From Natronococcus sp. CG52 (GTDB lineage Archaea; Halobacteriota; Halobacteria; Halobacteriales; Natrialbaceae): 64,000 nt of DNA. A model generated the notes under the pieces. The model was not told where the DNA came from. It made no database searches and was given only the letters and a program-made list of their open reading frames with translations. The position numbers and the translations under genes were made by a program. The stretch spans positions 806,001 through 870,000 of the forward strand of contig NZ_CP099391.1 of the NCBI RefSeq assembly GCF_023913515.1. Reading direction: 5' to 3'. Below are positions 1 to 7,851 of the stretch, one piece after another. The number at the start of each line of letters is the position of its first letter. Within the stretch, counting starts at the first letter, position 1.

Positions 1-1
1 C

Positions 2-55
2 GCCGACGCCGAAGCCGTCGACGTCGTTCGACCGAAGGCCGATCTCGCGCTGTGA
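2..55 (+). CDS. C-terminal end of an unidentified protein (partial)
   Basis: An open frame enters from the left edge and reads ADAEAVDVVRPKADLAL before a TGA stop. Only 17 residues are visible, so no family can be assigned. It lies upstream of a GtrA-family gene on the same strand; such genes often follow a glycosyltransferase, but that is only a contextual guess. Confidence 0.35.
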   Translation, partial: ADAEAVDVVRPKADLAL

Positions 56-228
56 GCCGGGGGTGACGAGCAGCACCGATCCACCGACCGTATCCGTCGC
101 CCGTCCCGGCGAGGGGTCTCCCCGATCACGGACGAGGAGACTCCGGGGATCGACCCGTCCAGGCGCGGTTCACCTCTCACTACCGACCGACGGCGACCGA
201 CTCGAGTGCCGTATCTGAACCAGCGACG

Positions 229-675
229 ATGTCACGTTCACCCGTCGACGCCATTCGAATACGATTTCGGGCGTTGCTCTCGACGACGCGATTCACACAG
301 TTCGCCGGCGTCGGCCTCGTGGGGGCGACCGTGGACAACGCCGTCCTCTTCGCACTGGTCGAACTGACGGTTCTGGGACCGGTCGTCGCGAAGACGATCG
401 CCTGGGAGCTCGCCATCGCAGTCATCTTCGCGATCAACGAGCGGTGGACGTTCGCCAGTCACGGAACGATGTCGGCTCGAGCGCTCGGAAAGCGGTTCCT
501 GCGGTCGAATCTGGTCCGGCTCGGGGGCCTGCTTGTGGCGCTTTCGGTTCTCTGGGTACTGTACCATCAGTTCGGGGTCTGGTACGTGACGGCGAACGTG
601 ATCGGAATGGCGATCGGCTTCTTCGTCAACTACACCTGTGAGAGTCTCTACACGTGGAAGGTGCATCGAGAGTAG
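229..675 (+). CDS. GtrA family membrane protein
   Basis: This 148-residue protein has the size and layout of the GtrA family: a short basic N-terminus (about residues 1-22) and four predicted membrane helices. The first helix contains the family pattern FAGVGLVGATVDNAVLFALV, and the stretch VIFAINERWTF matches the conserved FxxNRxWTF-like element between helices 2 and 3. GtrA proteins are thought to help move lipid-linked sugars across the membrane for cell-surface glycosylation. The ATG start is preceded by about 170 nt without a convincing gene. No partner glycosyltransferase is visible inside the window. The family call is strong; the substrate is unknown. Confidence 0.85.
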   Translation: MSRSPVDAIRIRFRALLSTTRFTQFAGVGLVGATVDNAVLFALVELTVLGPVVAKTIAWELAIAVIFAINERWTFASHGTMSARALGKRFLRSNLVRLGGLLVALSVLWVLYHQFGVWYVTANVIGMAIGFFVNYTCESLYTWKVHRE

Positions 676-741
676 CGGTAGAAACCCACATACGGCGGTC
701 GAATCACAACCCTTAACTAGCGCACCGGGTTATGATGTGAT

Positions 742-816
742 AGCGGGATGGGATAGCCAGGAGATTCCGGCGGGCTCATAACCCGCAGATCGGTAGTTCA
801 AATCTACCTCCCGCTA
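742..816 (+). tRNA. Initiator tRNA-Met (CAT)
   Basis: The 75-nt sequence folds as a tRNA. The acceptor stem AGCGGGA pairs with the 3' TCCCGCT, the anticodon stem is GCGGG/CCCGC (770-774 with 782-786), and the anticodon CAT lies at 777-779. The T-arm is GGTAG-TTCAAAT-CTACC. Three G-C pairs next to the anticodon loop and an A-U pair at the top of the acceptor stem are initiator-type features. CCA is not encoded, and no intron is present. A T-run (TGTTTT) follows immediately and may terminate transcription. Confidence 0.95.
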
Positions 817-1125
817 TGTTTTGGCGCGAACAAGTTCGTGAGCGCCATTCATAGCACGGAGTAGTTTGAATCGGACGAGACGCCGCAGCGTAGCGAGGAC
901 GTCTCGGCGTGGTTCAAATCTACTCTCGATACTTCTCGACGCGAACAACAACGAAGAACGGAACCGTTCGAAACGGCTTCGCCGTTTCGTGATGACGAGC
1001 GAAGCTCTCTCGAACCACGATGAGTGTCGCGAGCGTCGAAAGTACGACGAGTAGATTTGAAGGAGACGACGATGGAACGAAGCGGCCGAAATCGGCATCG
1101 CTCAAATTTACTGCCCGCGATACGC
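817..1125. repeat. Degenerate copies of the tRNA 3' end downstream of tRNA-iMet
   Basis: No convincing gene lies in this stretch. It carries several diverged copies of the tRNA T-arm and acceptor end. Direct copies are at 909-931 (GTGGTTCAAATCTACTCTCG then ATA) and 1100-1122 (GCTCAAATTTACTGCCCGCG then ATA). Inverted fragments are at 861-870 (GTAGTTTGAA) and 1051-1061 (GTAGATTTGAA, the exact reverse complement of 913-923). Short local hairpins such as GTTCGAAAC / GTTTCG lie between them. The pattern fits scars of repeated integration at the tRNA 3' end; no integrase is nearby, so this is an inference. Confidence 0.5.
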
Positions 1126-1183
1126 TTGCTGCAACCGCCGGCGAAGAGCAACCGTACGCGGAACCCCGGCCAGCAGAGCCGCC

Positions 1184-1315
1184 TCAGCCGTCAGTAAACT
1201 GGAAATTGCTTTTGTTACAGTTTGGACACACGTCCTGCCGTTTTGGGATCGGGTCTCTCCCATTGGCAGCTAAAAGAACGAAGTCACAATCGATACATTC
1301 GATATAGTCTCCCAC
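1184..1315 (-). CDS. Small zinc-finger protein (43 aa)
   Basis: A short leftward gene encodes VGDYIECIDCDFVLL...VCPNCNKSNFQF, with two CxxC knuckles (C7/C10 and C30/C33) placed to hold one zinc ion. The GTG start is supported by a strong Shine-Dalgarno-like GAGGTGA ending 3 nt before it, and an in-frame stop lies one codon upstream, so no longer N-terminus is possible. A TATA-like run (TATATCTCTATAG on the minus strand) is a little further upstream. Single-domain CPxC zinc proteins of this size are a known haloarchaeal class, usually of unknown function. Confidence 0.7.
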   Translation of the reverse strand: MGDYIECIDCDFVLLAANGRDPIPKRQDVCPNCNKSNFQFTDG

Positions 1316-1510
1316 TGGTCACCTCTATCGATTCTATAGAGATATACCTCATACCTCGTTACTTAGGTCGCGAGTTGTGCCACGGTGTGAGGAGTCAACT
1401 CGAACGTTCGAGACTGAACCGCGACCAGTCCGGTGGCTGTGACGAGCGCCGGGAGCCGACGACGCACTCGAGCCCGCCCGTTTTTGGTCACCCGGTCACA
1501 ACCGGTTGGC

Positions 1511-2401
1511 ATGACAGATTCGGTCCGAGACGTGCTTTCCGAGCTCCAAAATTCGGAGTACACCGGCGAGAACCGGTGTGTACCGTGTACGATCGTCAAC
1601 GTTCTGATCGCCGCCGCCGCGAGTGCCCTCGTCGGGATCGTCTCGCGGAGGGGCGGCGTCCTCACCTTCGCGGGGTCGCTCGCCGCGATCGCCCTTCGCG
1701 GGTATCTCGTTCCCGGAACGCCGACGCTGACGAAGCGGTACTTTCCGGATCGGGTGCTCGCACAGTTCGACAAGCATCCGCTCGAGGAACGCCAGCGAGC
1801 GGAGCGAGAGCAGTCGGCGGAGGGAGAACCGGCGGTCGTCGACGAGTTCGAGCGCCAACAGGAGAGCGCGGTCGATCCCGAACAGTTCCTCCTCGAGGTC
1901 GACGCCGTCGAGCCGTGTGAAACCCAGGACGATCTCTGTTTCACCGACGAACTCGCGGACATGATCGACGACCGAGTGGCGGGCCTTCCCGAGGAACCGC
2001 TCGATCGAGCGCTCGTCGCCGATCTGTACGGTATCGAACCCGAGTCGGTGACCCTCGAGGACCGATCCTATCCCGCCGTCAAGATCGGTCGTCGGATTCA
2101 CAAGTGGCCGTCAGAGGCCGCGCTCGCCGCCGACCTTGCGACCCACCAGGCGCTATCAGAACTGACCGACCGCTGGACGGAGGTTCCGCAGGGCCAGCGC
2201 ATCGAACTGCTCGAGGTGCTGCGATCGTTCCACGGCTCCTGTCCGGCCTGCGGCGGGCGGATCACGATGAGTGAAGACACCATCGAGTCGTGTTGCCGAT
2301 CGTACGAGGTGCTCGCGCTCAACTGCGAGGGGTGTTCGGCGCCGCTGCTCGAGATCGATCCGACCGAGATCGGCGGGACGGACGGCGGAGTCGAGCCCTG
2401 A
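1511..2401 (+). CDS. Haloarchaeal membrane-associated protein with C-terminal zinc ribbon
   Basis: The 296-residue product starts MTDSVRDVLSELQ. It has a CVPC pair near residue 25, then about two membrane helices (roughly 29-65: IVNVLIAAAASALVGIV and LTFAGSLAAIALRGYLV). A long acidic soluble region follows, and the C-terminus is ribbon-like (CPACGG ... CC ... CEGC) at about residues 245-285. An in-frame ATG at 1433 would add 26 basic, low-complexity residues; the start at 1511 gives the more natural acidic N-terminus. I do not recognise a characterised family. The ribbon resembles those of regulatory or nucleic-acid-binding proteins, but no function is claimed. Confidence 0.7.
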   Translation: MTDSVRDVLSELQNSEYTGENRCVPCTIVNVLIAAAASALVGIVSRRGGVLTFAGSLAAIALRGYLVPGTPTLTKRYFPDRVLAQFDKHPLEERQRAEREQSAEGEPAVVDEFERQQESAVDPEQFLLEVDAVEPCETQDDLCFTDELADMIDDRVAGLPEEPLDRALVADLYGIEPESVTLEDRSYPAVKIGRRIHKWPSEAALAADLATHQALSELTDRWTEVPQGQRIELLEVLRSFHGSCPACGGRITMSEDTIESCCRSYEVLALNCEGCSAPLLEIDPTEIGGTDGGVEP

Positions 2402-2435
2402 GAGCGTCGACGGTCGTCACCGTCGACCGCTCGAG

Positions 2436-3419
2436 TCAGCGGGTTCCGGTGTCGACTCGCGGATCGAGGCCGCTGTAGGCGACGTCCTGGACGATGTTCC
2501 CGACGATGCCGACCCCGATGATGACGAGCGTACAGCCCAGCACGACCGGGAGATCCCGCAGGTGGATCGCTTCGAAGAGCAACAGTCCGAAGCCGTCGAT
2601 CTGGAACAACGACTCGATCACGAAGACGGCGAGGACGAGCAGGGCGAGGACCTCCGTAAACAACATCGAGAACAGCGGGATCGCCGCGTTTCGGACGATG
2701 TGTCTCGCGACGCGAATCGGTCCCGCTCCTTTTGCCCGAACGAGGGTCACGAACTCGGCGCTCGAGTACTCGAGGGAGTGTGCGCGCGCGTAGCTTACGT
2801 ACGCACCGAGCAGCGTCGTCGCGGTCAACGCGATCGGTAGCAGGTGTTCGAACGCCAGACTCGAGTGAGGGATCCGACCGCCAGCGGCCAGCGAGAGCGC
2901 CATCCCGCCGATCCAGAAGTTCGGCACCGCAAACAGCAGGTAGGCGGTCCCCGACCCCGATTTTGCGAGTCGACGCTGGGGACGCAACGCGGCGTACAGT
3001 CCGATCAGCGTTCCCAGCAGGACGGCGATCGCAATCGCCGGGAGAACGTAGATCGCCGTTCGAGCGGCGGCCTCCATCACCATGGGGAACACGGGGTCGC
3101 CGGTCTCGAAGAGTGCCGCGTTCGACTGCGGATCGCTGCCGATGAAAAACGAGTCCCCCCAGTCGAGCGTGAGCATGCTTCCCATCCAGTCGACGTACTG
3201 TTCCCACAGCGGACGGTCGAGTCCGTGCGTCGCGAGGTACTCGTTGACGGCGTTTTCGACTTCCCCCTCGCTGGCTCCCTGAAACCGCATCGTTCCCTCG
3301 ATTCCACCTTCGACCCAGTCGCGGCTCACGGTGAACGCGGCGAACACCGCCGTCAGCACCGCCCACGCGGCGACGGCGCCCAGCGCGACTCGCTTCGCGA
3401 CGATCCGCAGCACGCTCAC
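2436..3419 (-). CDS. dppB: Peptide/nickel-type ABC transporter permease, DppB-like
   Basis: This 327-residue integral membrane protein has the DppB/OppB layout: one N-terminal helix, a large external loop (about residues 30-110, with LDRPLWEQYVDWMGSMLTLDW), then five helices. The cytoplasmic EAA-type coupling loop is near FVTLVRAKGAGPIRVARHIVRNA. It ends with the usual YSGLDPRV motif. GTG at 3419 is preferred because GGAGGTG lies six bases upstream; a GTG at 3428 would overlap that ribosome-binding site. The gene diverges from permease C at 3634, across a palindromic promoter. Substrate is likely a peptide or similar small solute; no binding-protein gene is adjacent. Confidence 0.9.
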   Translation of the reverse strand: MSVLRIVAKRVALGAVAAWAVLTAVFAAFTVSRDWVEGGIEGTMRFQGASEGEVENAVNEYLATHGLDRPLWEQYVDWMGSMLTLDWGDSFFIGSDPQSNAALFETGDPVFPMVMEAAARTAIYVLPAIAIAVLLGTLIGLYAALRPQRRLAKSGSGTAYLLFAVPNFWIGGMALSLAAGGRIPHSSLAFEHLLPIALTATTLLGAYVSYARAHSLEYSSAEFVTLVRAKGAGPIRVARHIVRNAAIPLFSMLFTEVLALLVLAVFVIESLFQIDGFGLLLFEAIHLRDLPVVLGCTLVIIGVGIVGNIVQDVAYSGLDPRVDTGTR

Positions 3420-3508
3420 GGCGCCCACCTCCGCCGCGGAACCGGCAGGTCGAGCGACCGGAATCGCAGACGAAATTCGTGCGAGTCGACGGCTGAACGG
3501 GACCGCAT
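3416..3508 (-). CDS. Possible 30-residue leader ORF coupled to permease B
   Basis: An ATG at 3508 opens a short frame (MRSRSAVDSHEFRLRF...RWAP). Its TGA stop overlaps the GTG start of the permease gene as GTGA. It lies inside the roughly 140-nt leader expected from the leftward TATA box at 3584-3590. No domain is seen. Such overlaps can arise by chance in GC-rich DNA, so this is only a candidate. Confidence 0.25.
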   Translation of the reverse strand: MRSRSAVDSHEFRLRFRSLDLPVPRRRWAP

Positions 3509-3577
3509 TGCCCGCTGATACCGAGTGTCAGACGAAAAGCGTATCGGATTTCTGACGCTCTTCGCCCGGCCGATTGT

Positions 3578-3613
3578 GACCGGTATATAACATAGTTTTA
3601 TTATATATCGGTC
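3578..3613. promoter_or_regulatory. Palindromic bidirectional promoter between divergent permease genes
   Basis: Two 13-bp arms, GACCGGTATATAA (3578-3590) and TTATATATCGGTC (3601-3613), form an inverted repeat with one mismatch and a 10-bp spacer. Each arm contains a TATA box. The right box (3601-3608) lies 26-33 nt before the ATG at 3634, as expected for a leaderless rightward transcript. The left box would fire leftward towards permease B. The symmetric GACCG ends could also be an operator for a dimeric regulator. Confidence 0.65.
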
Positions 3614-3633
3614 GCACCTTTCGATTAGCTTTC

Positions 3634-4827
3634 ATGAGTGACGCTGGCGATCCCCACCGCTTCGAGGACGTGGAGTGGGACGACCTCGACGGGTCGCGCC
3701 AGTTCCTCACGCCGACGCGGGCGGCGTTTCTCGTCGGGCTGGTAGTCGTCGGCTGTATCTACGTCCTCGAGATCGCCGGTATCGACGTCACCGGCCGCAC
3801 GTTCGATCGACTCGACTGGGTGATGTTCCTGGGAACGGTCGTTCTCGGCTCGTTCGGACTGGTGCCCGCCGTTCGGAATCGGACGCTACTGGCTCGCTTG
3901 CTGCGTCGTCTCTTCGCTCGACCGGTTCACGCGGCCGGCGCGACGTTTCTGCTGGGCCTCTCGCTCGTCGCCGTTCTCGGCTCGGTCGTCCTCGGATCGC
4001 CGGATCTCGCCTTCCAGCACCGGTTTCACGCCCCGTACGGCTTTACGAGCGTGAACGGCTGGCACGCGGAGTGCCTCGGAGAGATTACGGAGGGAGAGGG
4101 GATCACCCGCTACTGTGACGGGACCGCGGCGTACCCGCTAGGAACGAACCAGCGCGGTCATCCGATGGGGCACCTCCTCGTCGAGGGGGCGCGCGTCACT
4201 CTCACTGTGCTCGTCTTTACCGCCGCGTTCGTCGTTCCGCTCGCGACGGTCGCCGGGGTCGTCGCCGGCTTCCGCGGCGGCCTCGTCGACGATCTGCTGA
4301 TGAGCTACGTCGACGTCCAGCTGTGTATCCCGGCGATCGTGGTCTTCTTCATCGGCTACATGTACTGGAATGTCTCCCTGCTCCTGTTGCTGGTCACGTT
4401 CGGACTGCTCAGCTGGGGTGGTATCGCCCGCCTCGTCAGAAGCGAGACGCTACAGCGCCGGGAGGACGGCTACGTGCTCGTTGCACGCAGTCTCGGCGCC
4501 TCGCGTTCGTACATCGCGAAACGCCACATCGTCCCCAACATCACGAACACGCTCGTGCCCGCGATATTCCACCTGCTCGCGCTGCTGGTGCTCGTCGAAG
4601 CCGGCGTCGCCTTCCTCGGCTTCCACCACATCGAGCTCTACTCCTGGGGATCGACGATGCAGGAGGGGCTCGATCCGCACTTCTCGGGAATCGGCCTCTC
4701 GATGCACCCACACGAGATCTGGTGGGTTTCGACGCTCCCCGCGATGGCCCTCACGCTCACGCTCGCGTCGCTCAAACTCGTCGGCGACGGCGTTCGCGAC
4801 GCGCTCGATCCACGCGACAACCACTGA
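3634..4827 (+). CDS. dppC: Peptide-type ABC transporter permease, DppC-like, with long N-terminal extension
   Basis: The 397-residue protein is longer than usual DppC subunits (about 290-330). Residues 1-90 add two extra predicted helices before the normal N-terminal helix (ATFLLGLSLVAVLGSVVL). A large external loop then carries AYPLGTNQRGHPM, equivalent to the HPLGTDxxGRD motif of the family. Five C-terminal helices contain the coupling loop LVARSLGASRSYIAKRHIVPN, and the protein ends with VGDGVRDALDPR. It is the first gene of a rightward operon with two ATPases; the next gene starts five bases after its stop. Confidence 0.9.
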   Translation: MSDAGDPHRFEDVEWDDLDGSRQFLTPTRAAFLVGLVVVGCIYVLEIAGIDVTGRTFDRLDWVMFLGTVVLGSFGLVPAVRNRTLLARLLRRLFARPVHAAGATFLLGLSLVAVLGSVVLGSPDLAFQHRFHAPYGFTSVNGWHAECLGEITEGEGITRYCDGTAAYPLGTNQRGHPMGHLLVEGARVTLTVLVFTAAFVVPLATVAGVVAGFRGGLVDDLLMSYVDVQLCIPAIVVFFIGYMYWNVSLLLLLVTFGLLSWGGIARLVRSETLQRREDGYVLVARSLGASRSYIAKRHIVPNITNTLVPAIFHLLALLVLVEAGVAFLGFHHIELYSWGSTMQEGLDPHFSGIGLSMHPHEIWWVSTLPAMALTLTLASLKLVGDGVRDALDPRDNH

Positions 4828-4832
4828 GACCG

Positions 4833-5903
4833 ATGTCGACAGAACACCGCCCACCGATGCAACGAGAACAGGCTCGAGAGAACCCGCTGCTGTCGGTCGA
4901 CGGCCTTCGCACGCACATCCGAACCGATCAGGGGACGATCCGGGCCGTCGACGGCGTCAGCTTCGAACTCGGTCGCGGCGAGACGGTCTGTCTCGTCGGG
5001 GAGTCCGGCAGCGGCAAGAGCGTCACCTGCAACTCCCTGACCGGTATCCTCCCCGAGCCGCCGGCGGACGTCGTCGGCGGAAGCGTCGAGTTCGACGGTC
5101 ACTCGCTGCTCGAGGCCGGCGACGAACGACTCCGTCGGATTCGCGGCGACCGGATCGCACACGTCTTCCAGAACCCACAGAGCGCGCTCGACCCGGTCTA
5201 TACGATCGGCGATCAACTCGCCGAAGCGATCACGATCCACGACGACGTTTCCGCGTCGGCCGCGCGCGAGCGCGCGATCGATCTCCTCCGACGGGTCGGC
5301 ATTCCGCGAGCCGACAGCCGGATCGACGACTATCCCCACGAGTTCTCCGGCGGAATGTGCCAACGCGCCGCGATCGCGATCGCCCTGGCATCCGATCCCG
5401 AACTGCTGATCGCCGACGAGCCGACCACGGCCGTCGACGTCACCGTCCAGGCCCGCCTGATCGAACTCCTCAGGGAGCTGACCGACGGCGGAACGTCCGT
5501 GCTGTTGATCACCCACGACCTGCGGGTCGCCGCCGCCCTCGCCGATCGGTTGCTCGTGATGTACGGCGGAACGATCGTCGAACGCGGACCGCTCGAGGAG
5601 CTGTTCGACCGCCCGGCACACCCCTACACGCAGGCGCTCTTCGAGAGCTACACCGGCTGCTCGGCCCAGGGTGACCGAACTGCCCGGGGAGACGTTCCGG
5701 GAGACGGCTGCCGGTTCCGCGCGGAGTGTCCGCACGCGGTCGACGCCTGTACCGGCGGCGAACAGCCCCCGTCGTACGCCGTCGGCGACCGCGAGACGCA
5801 CGGCGTCTCCTGCGTGCACTACGGCCCCGGACGGGACCCGACGCCGGTGCTGGCCGACGCCGCGGCGGCGCGGCCCGCTTCGACGGAGGGTGACGATGAC
5901 TGA
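4833..5903 (+). CDS. dppD: Peptide ABC transporter ATP-binding protein, DppD-like
   Basis: The 356-residue ATPase has Walker A GESGSGKS, a Q-loop (VFQNPQSALDPVYTIG), signature FSGGMCQRAAIAIAL, Walker B LLIADEPTTAVD and the H-loop ITHD. The C-terminal oligopeptide/dipeptide extension includes the cysteine cluster CRFRAECPHAVDAC, which in some homologues holds an iron-sulfur cluster. ATG at 4833 follows the permease stop by five bases, and the 3' end overlaps the next ATPase gene by 8 nt, indicating one transcript. It would power import through the permease B/C pair. Confidence 0.9.
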   Translation: MSTEHRPPMQREQARENPLLSVDGLRTHIRTDQGTIRAVDGVSFELGRGETVCLVGESGSGKSVTCNSLTGILPEPPADVVGGSVEFDGHSLLEAGDERLRRIRGDRIAHVFQNPQSALDPVYTIGDQLAEAITIHDDVSASAARERAIDLLRRVGIPRADSRIDDYPHEFSGGMCQRAAIAIALASDPELLIADEPTTAVDVTVQARLIELLRELTDGGTSVLLITHDLRVAAALADRLLVMYGGTIVERGPLEELFDRPAHPYTQALFESYTGCSAQGDRTARGDVPGDGCRFRAECPHAVDACTGGEQPPSYAVGDRETHGVSCVHYGPGRDPTPVLADAAAARPASTEGDDD

Positions 5904-7209
5904 ACGGACCGCCGGTCACGAGGAGGGCGAGGCGCCGCGCGAGGACGAGTCGGCGCTGCTCGAGGTCGAGGGCCTCGAGACGCACTTTCCGATTACGGAG
6001 GGGTGGCTCCGGCGGGAAACCGGCCGGGTTCGAGCCGTCGACGGCGTGAGCTTCGGGATCCGTCCCGGGGAGGCGTTCGGACTCGTCGGGGAGTCCGGCA
6101 GCGGCAAGACGACGACGGCCCACTCGATCCTTCGACTCGAAGAGGCGACGGGCGGCGAGATCCGCTTCGACGGCGAGCGAGTGACGGAACTCACCGGCGC
6201 CGATCTCCGGCGATTCAGACGACGAGCGCAGTTGGTCGTACAGGATCCGAACGACGCGTTCAACCCGCGGATGACGGTCGGCGAGGCCGTCGCCGAACCG
6301 CTCGCGCTCCACGGAATGGACGACGGCGACCGCCGTCGCGCGATCGTCGCGGACCTCCTCGACCGAGTGGGGCTCGAGGCCGCCGACGCCGATCGGTTCC
6401 CGCACGAGTTCTCCGGCGGACAGAAACAGCGCATCGCGATCGCTCGCGCGCTCGTCCTCAACCCGAATCTGATCGTCGCCGACGAACCGACGAGCGCGCT
6501 GGACGGTCGCGTCAAGTCGGATATCCTCGCGCTGCTCGACGAACTCCGCCGGGAGTTCGACATCGCGGTGCTGTGTATCAGTCACGACATCGACGTCGTC
6601 CGCCGATTCTGCGACCGGGTCGGCGTCATGTATCTCGGCAAACTCGTCGAGAAGGGGGAGACTGTGGAGGTGCTGGAGTCACCCGCACACCCCTACACCC
6701 GGGTCCTGCTCGGCTCGGTTCCGAGCCTCGATCCGAGCGACCGGGAGTTCGTGCGGCCGCTGACCGAGACCGTTCCGGATCCCGCCGATCCACCCTCGGG
6801 CTGCCGGTTTCACACCCGGTGCCCGGAACTGATCCCGCCGAGCGACGTGGCGCTCTCGAGAGAGTGCTGGCGGACGATCGCCCGGTTTCGGTTTGCCGTC
6901 CAGGAGGGGCAACTCCCCGAGACGGTCGCCGTCGAAACGGACGAGCCGTCCGTCGACTCGTCGACGGTCCGAACGACGTTCGACCTGCCGCCCGCCATCC
7001 CGGACGAGGCCGTCGAGCGCGCCGTCGACGACGCGGTTCGATCGCTCGCCAACGGCGACCTCGAGGCCGCCCAGGCGCGACTCGCCGAGGCGATTCCGAC
7101 CGTCTGCGAACGAGCCGAGCCGGAACCAGGCGACGAGCGCGAGCGCACGGTTCGGTGTCACCGCTACGACTCGTCGGTCGAGGCCGCGCCGCTTCCGTGG
7201 ACGCGGTGA
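5896..7209 (+). CDS. dppF: Peptide ABC transporter ATP-binding protein, DppF-like
   Basis: This 437-residue ATPase has Walker A GESGSGKT, Q-loop VVQDPNDAFNPRMTVG, signature FSGGQKQRIAIARAL, Walker B LIVADEPTSALD and H-loop SHD. The oligo-HPY tail contains the HPYTRVLLGS and [10 protein letters not shown] elements. The last roughly 80 residues add a helical segment (DEAVERAVDDAVRSLANGD...) absent from bacterial DppF; the second ATPase of the other system (7852-9249) carries the same addition, so the two are related. The gene overlaps dppD by 8 nt and ends the rightward operon. Confidence 0.9.
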   Translation: MTERTAGHEEGEAPREDESALLEVEGLETHFPITEGWLRRETGRVRAVDGVSFGIRPGEAFGLVGESGSGKTTTAHSILRLEEATGGEIRFDGERVTELTGADLRRFRRRAQLVVQDPNDAFNPRMTVGEAVAEPLALHGMDDGDRRRAIVADLLDRVGLEAADADRFPHEFSGGQKQRIAIARALVLNPNLIVADEPTSALDGRVKSDILALLDELRREFDIAVLCISHDIDVVRRFCDRVGVMYLGKLVEKGETVEVLESPAHPYTRVLLGSVPSLDPSDREFVRPLTETVPDPADPPSGCRFHTRCPELIPPSDVALSRECWRTIARFRFAVQEGQLPETVAVETDEPSVDSSTVRTTFDLPPAIPDEAVERAVDDAVRSLANGDLEAAQARLAEAIPTVCERAEPEPGDERERTVRCHRYDSSVEAAPLPWTR

Positions 7210-7234
7210 GAATAGCAACGGAGGACCCGACGCG

Positions 7235-7783
7235 TTACTCCGAGTCGGGTTCGATGGTGACCGTCGTCTCGTCGTACAACCCCTTTTCGGCGGCGTTCTC
7301 GACGTTGAGTCCGGCGCCGATCGTGTGGGTTCCCGGCTCGGCCGACTCCCACTCGTCGTCGGCCACGCGGAAGCGCTGTTGCCACCGCTTTCTGAACTGT
7401 TTTCGCTCGCCGCGGTCGAACCCGAATCCGCGCCGTTCGTCCGGCGGATCGTGAAGCGGGACGTGCGACGCCTCGGTGACCCCGTCGACCTCCCAGCTCC
7501 ACAGGATCGGCGATTCCGCCGTGATCGTGATCGGAAACGGCATCGCGTTTCTCATCGTGATCTGGAACGGGATGGGGACGTCTGCCGGGTACGTCGACCG
7601 CGGCGTCGAGACGTCGACCGAGATCGCTCGATGGCGGAGCCAGTTCGGAACGACGAGACGGCTCAGCCCGGTGCTGTCGACCGAGCGCATCGCCTGCGGC
7701 GTGACCGACTCCTCTCGCTCCCGAGGCGAGAACGGCTCGTCGTCGTCACGGCGGAGGGCCCCTGACTCGTAGATCCGACGCAT
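7235..7783 (-). CDS. Conserved haloarchaeal protein with beta-sandwich-like domain
   Basis: The 182-residue acidic protein has no signal peptide or membrane helix. From about residue 50 it shows an Ig-like or BsuPI-like beta pattern: alternating hydrophobic strands with ADVPIPFQITMRNAMPFPITITAESPILWSW broken by turns, and a closing strand GLYDETTVTIEP. Genes of this kind may bind or inhibit proteins, but I cannot assign a function. It lies between the two ABC systems and downstream of the ATPase genes that converge on it. Confidence 0.6.
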   Translation of the reverse strand: MRRIYESGALRRDDDEPFSPREREESVTPQAMRSVDSTGLSRLVVPNWLRHRAISVDVSTPRSTYPADVPIPFQITMRNAMPFPITITAESPILWSWEVDGVTEASHVPLHDPPDERRGFGFDRGERKQFRKRWQQRFRVADDEWESAEPGTHTIGAGLNVENAAEKGLYDETTVTIEPDSE

Positions 7784-7851
7784 TGGTGCGTACAGGTGTG
7801 TCGGAGACTAAAACGTTCGGATACGATTCCAGACGGCGAAAACGAGAGCGG

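Noticed and set aside
817-1125. Possible second tRNA after tRNA-iMet
   Set aside because: Only the T-arm and acceptor end recur; no D-arm or anticodon stem can be formed, so these are fragments.
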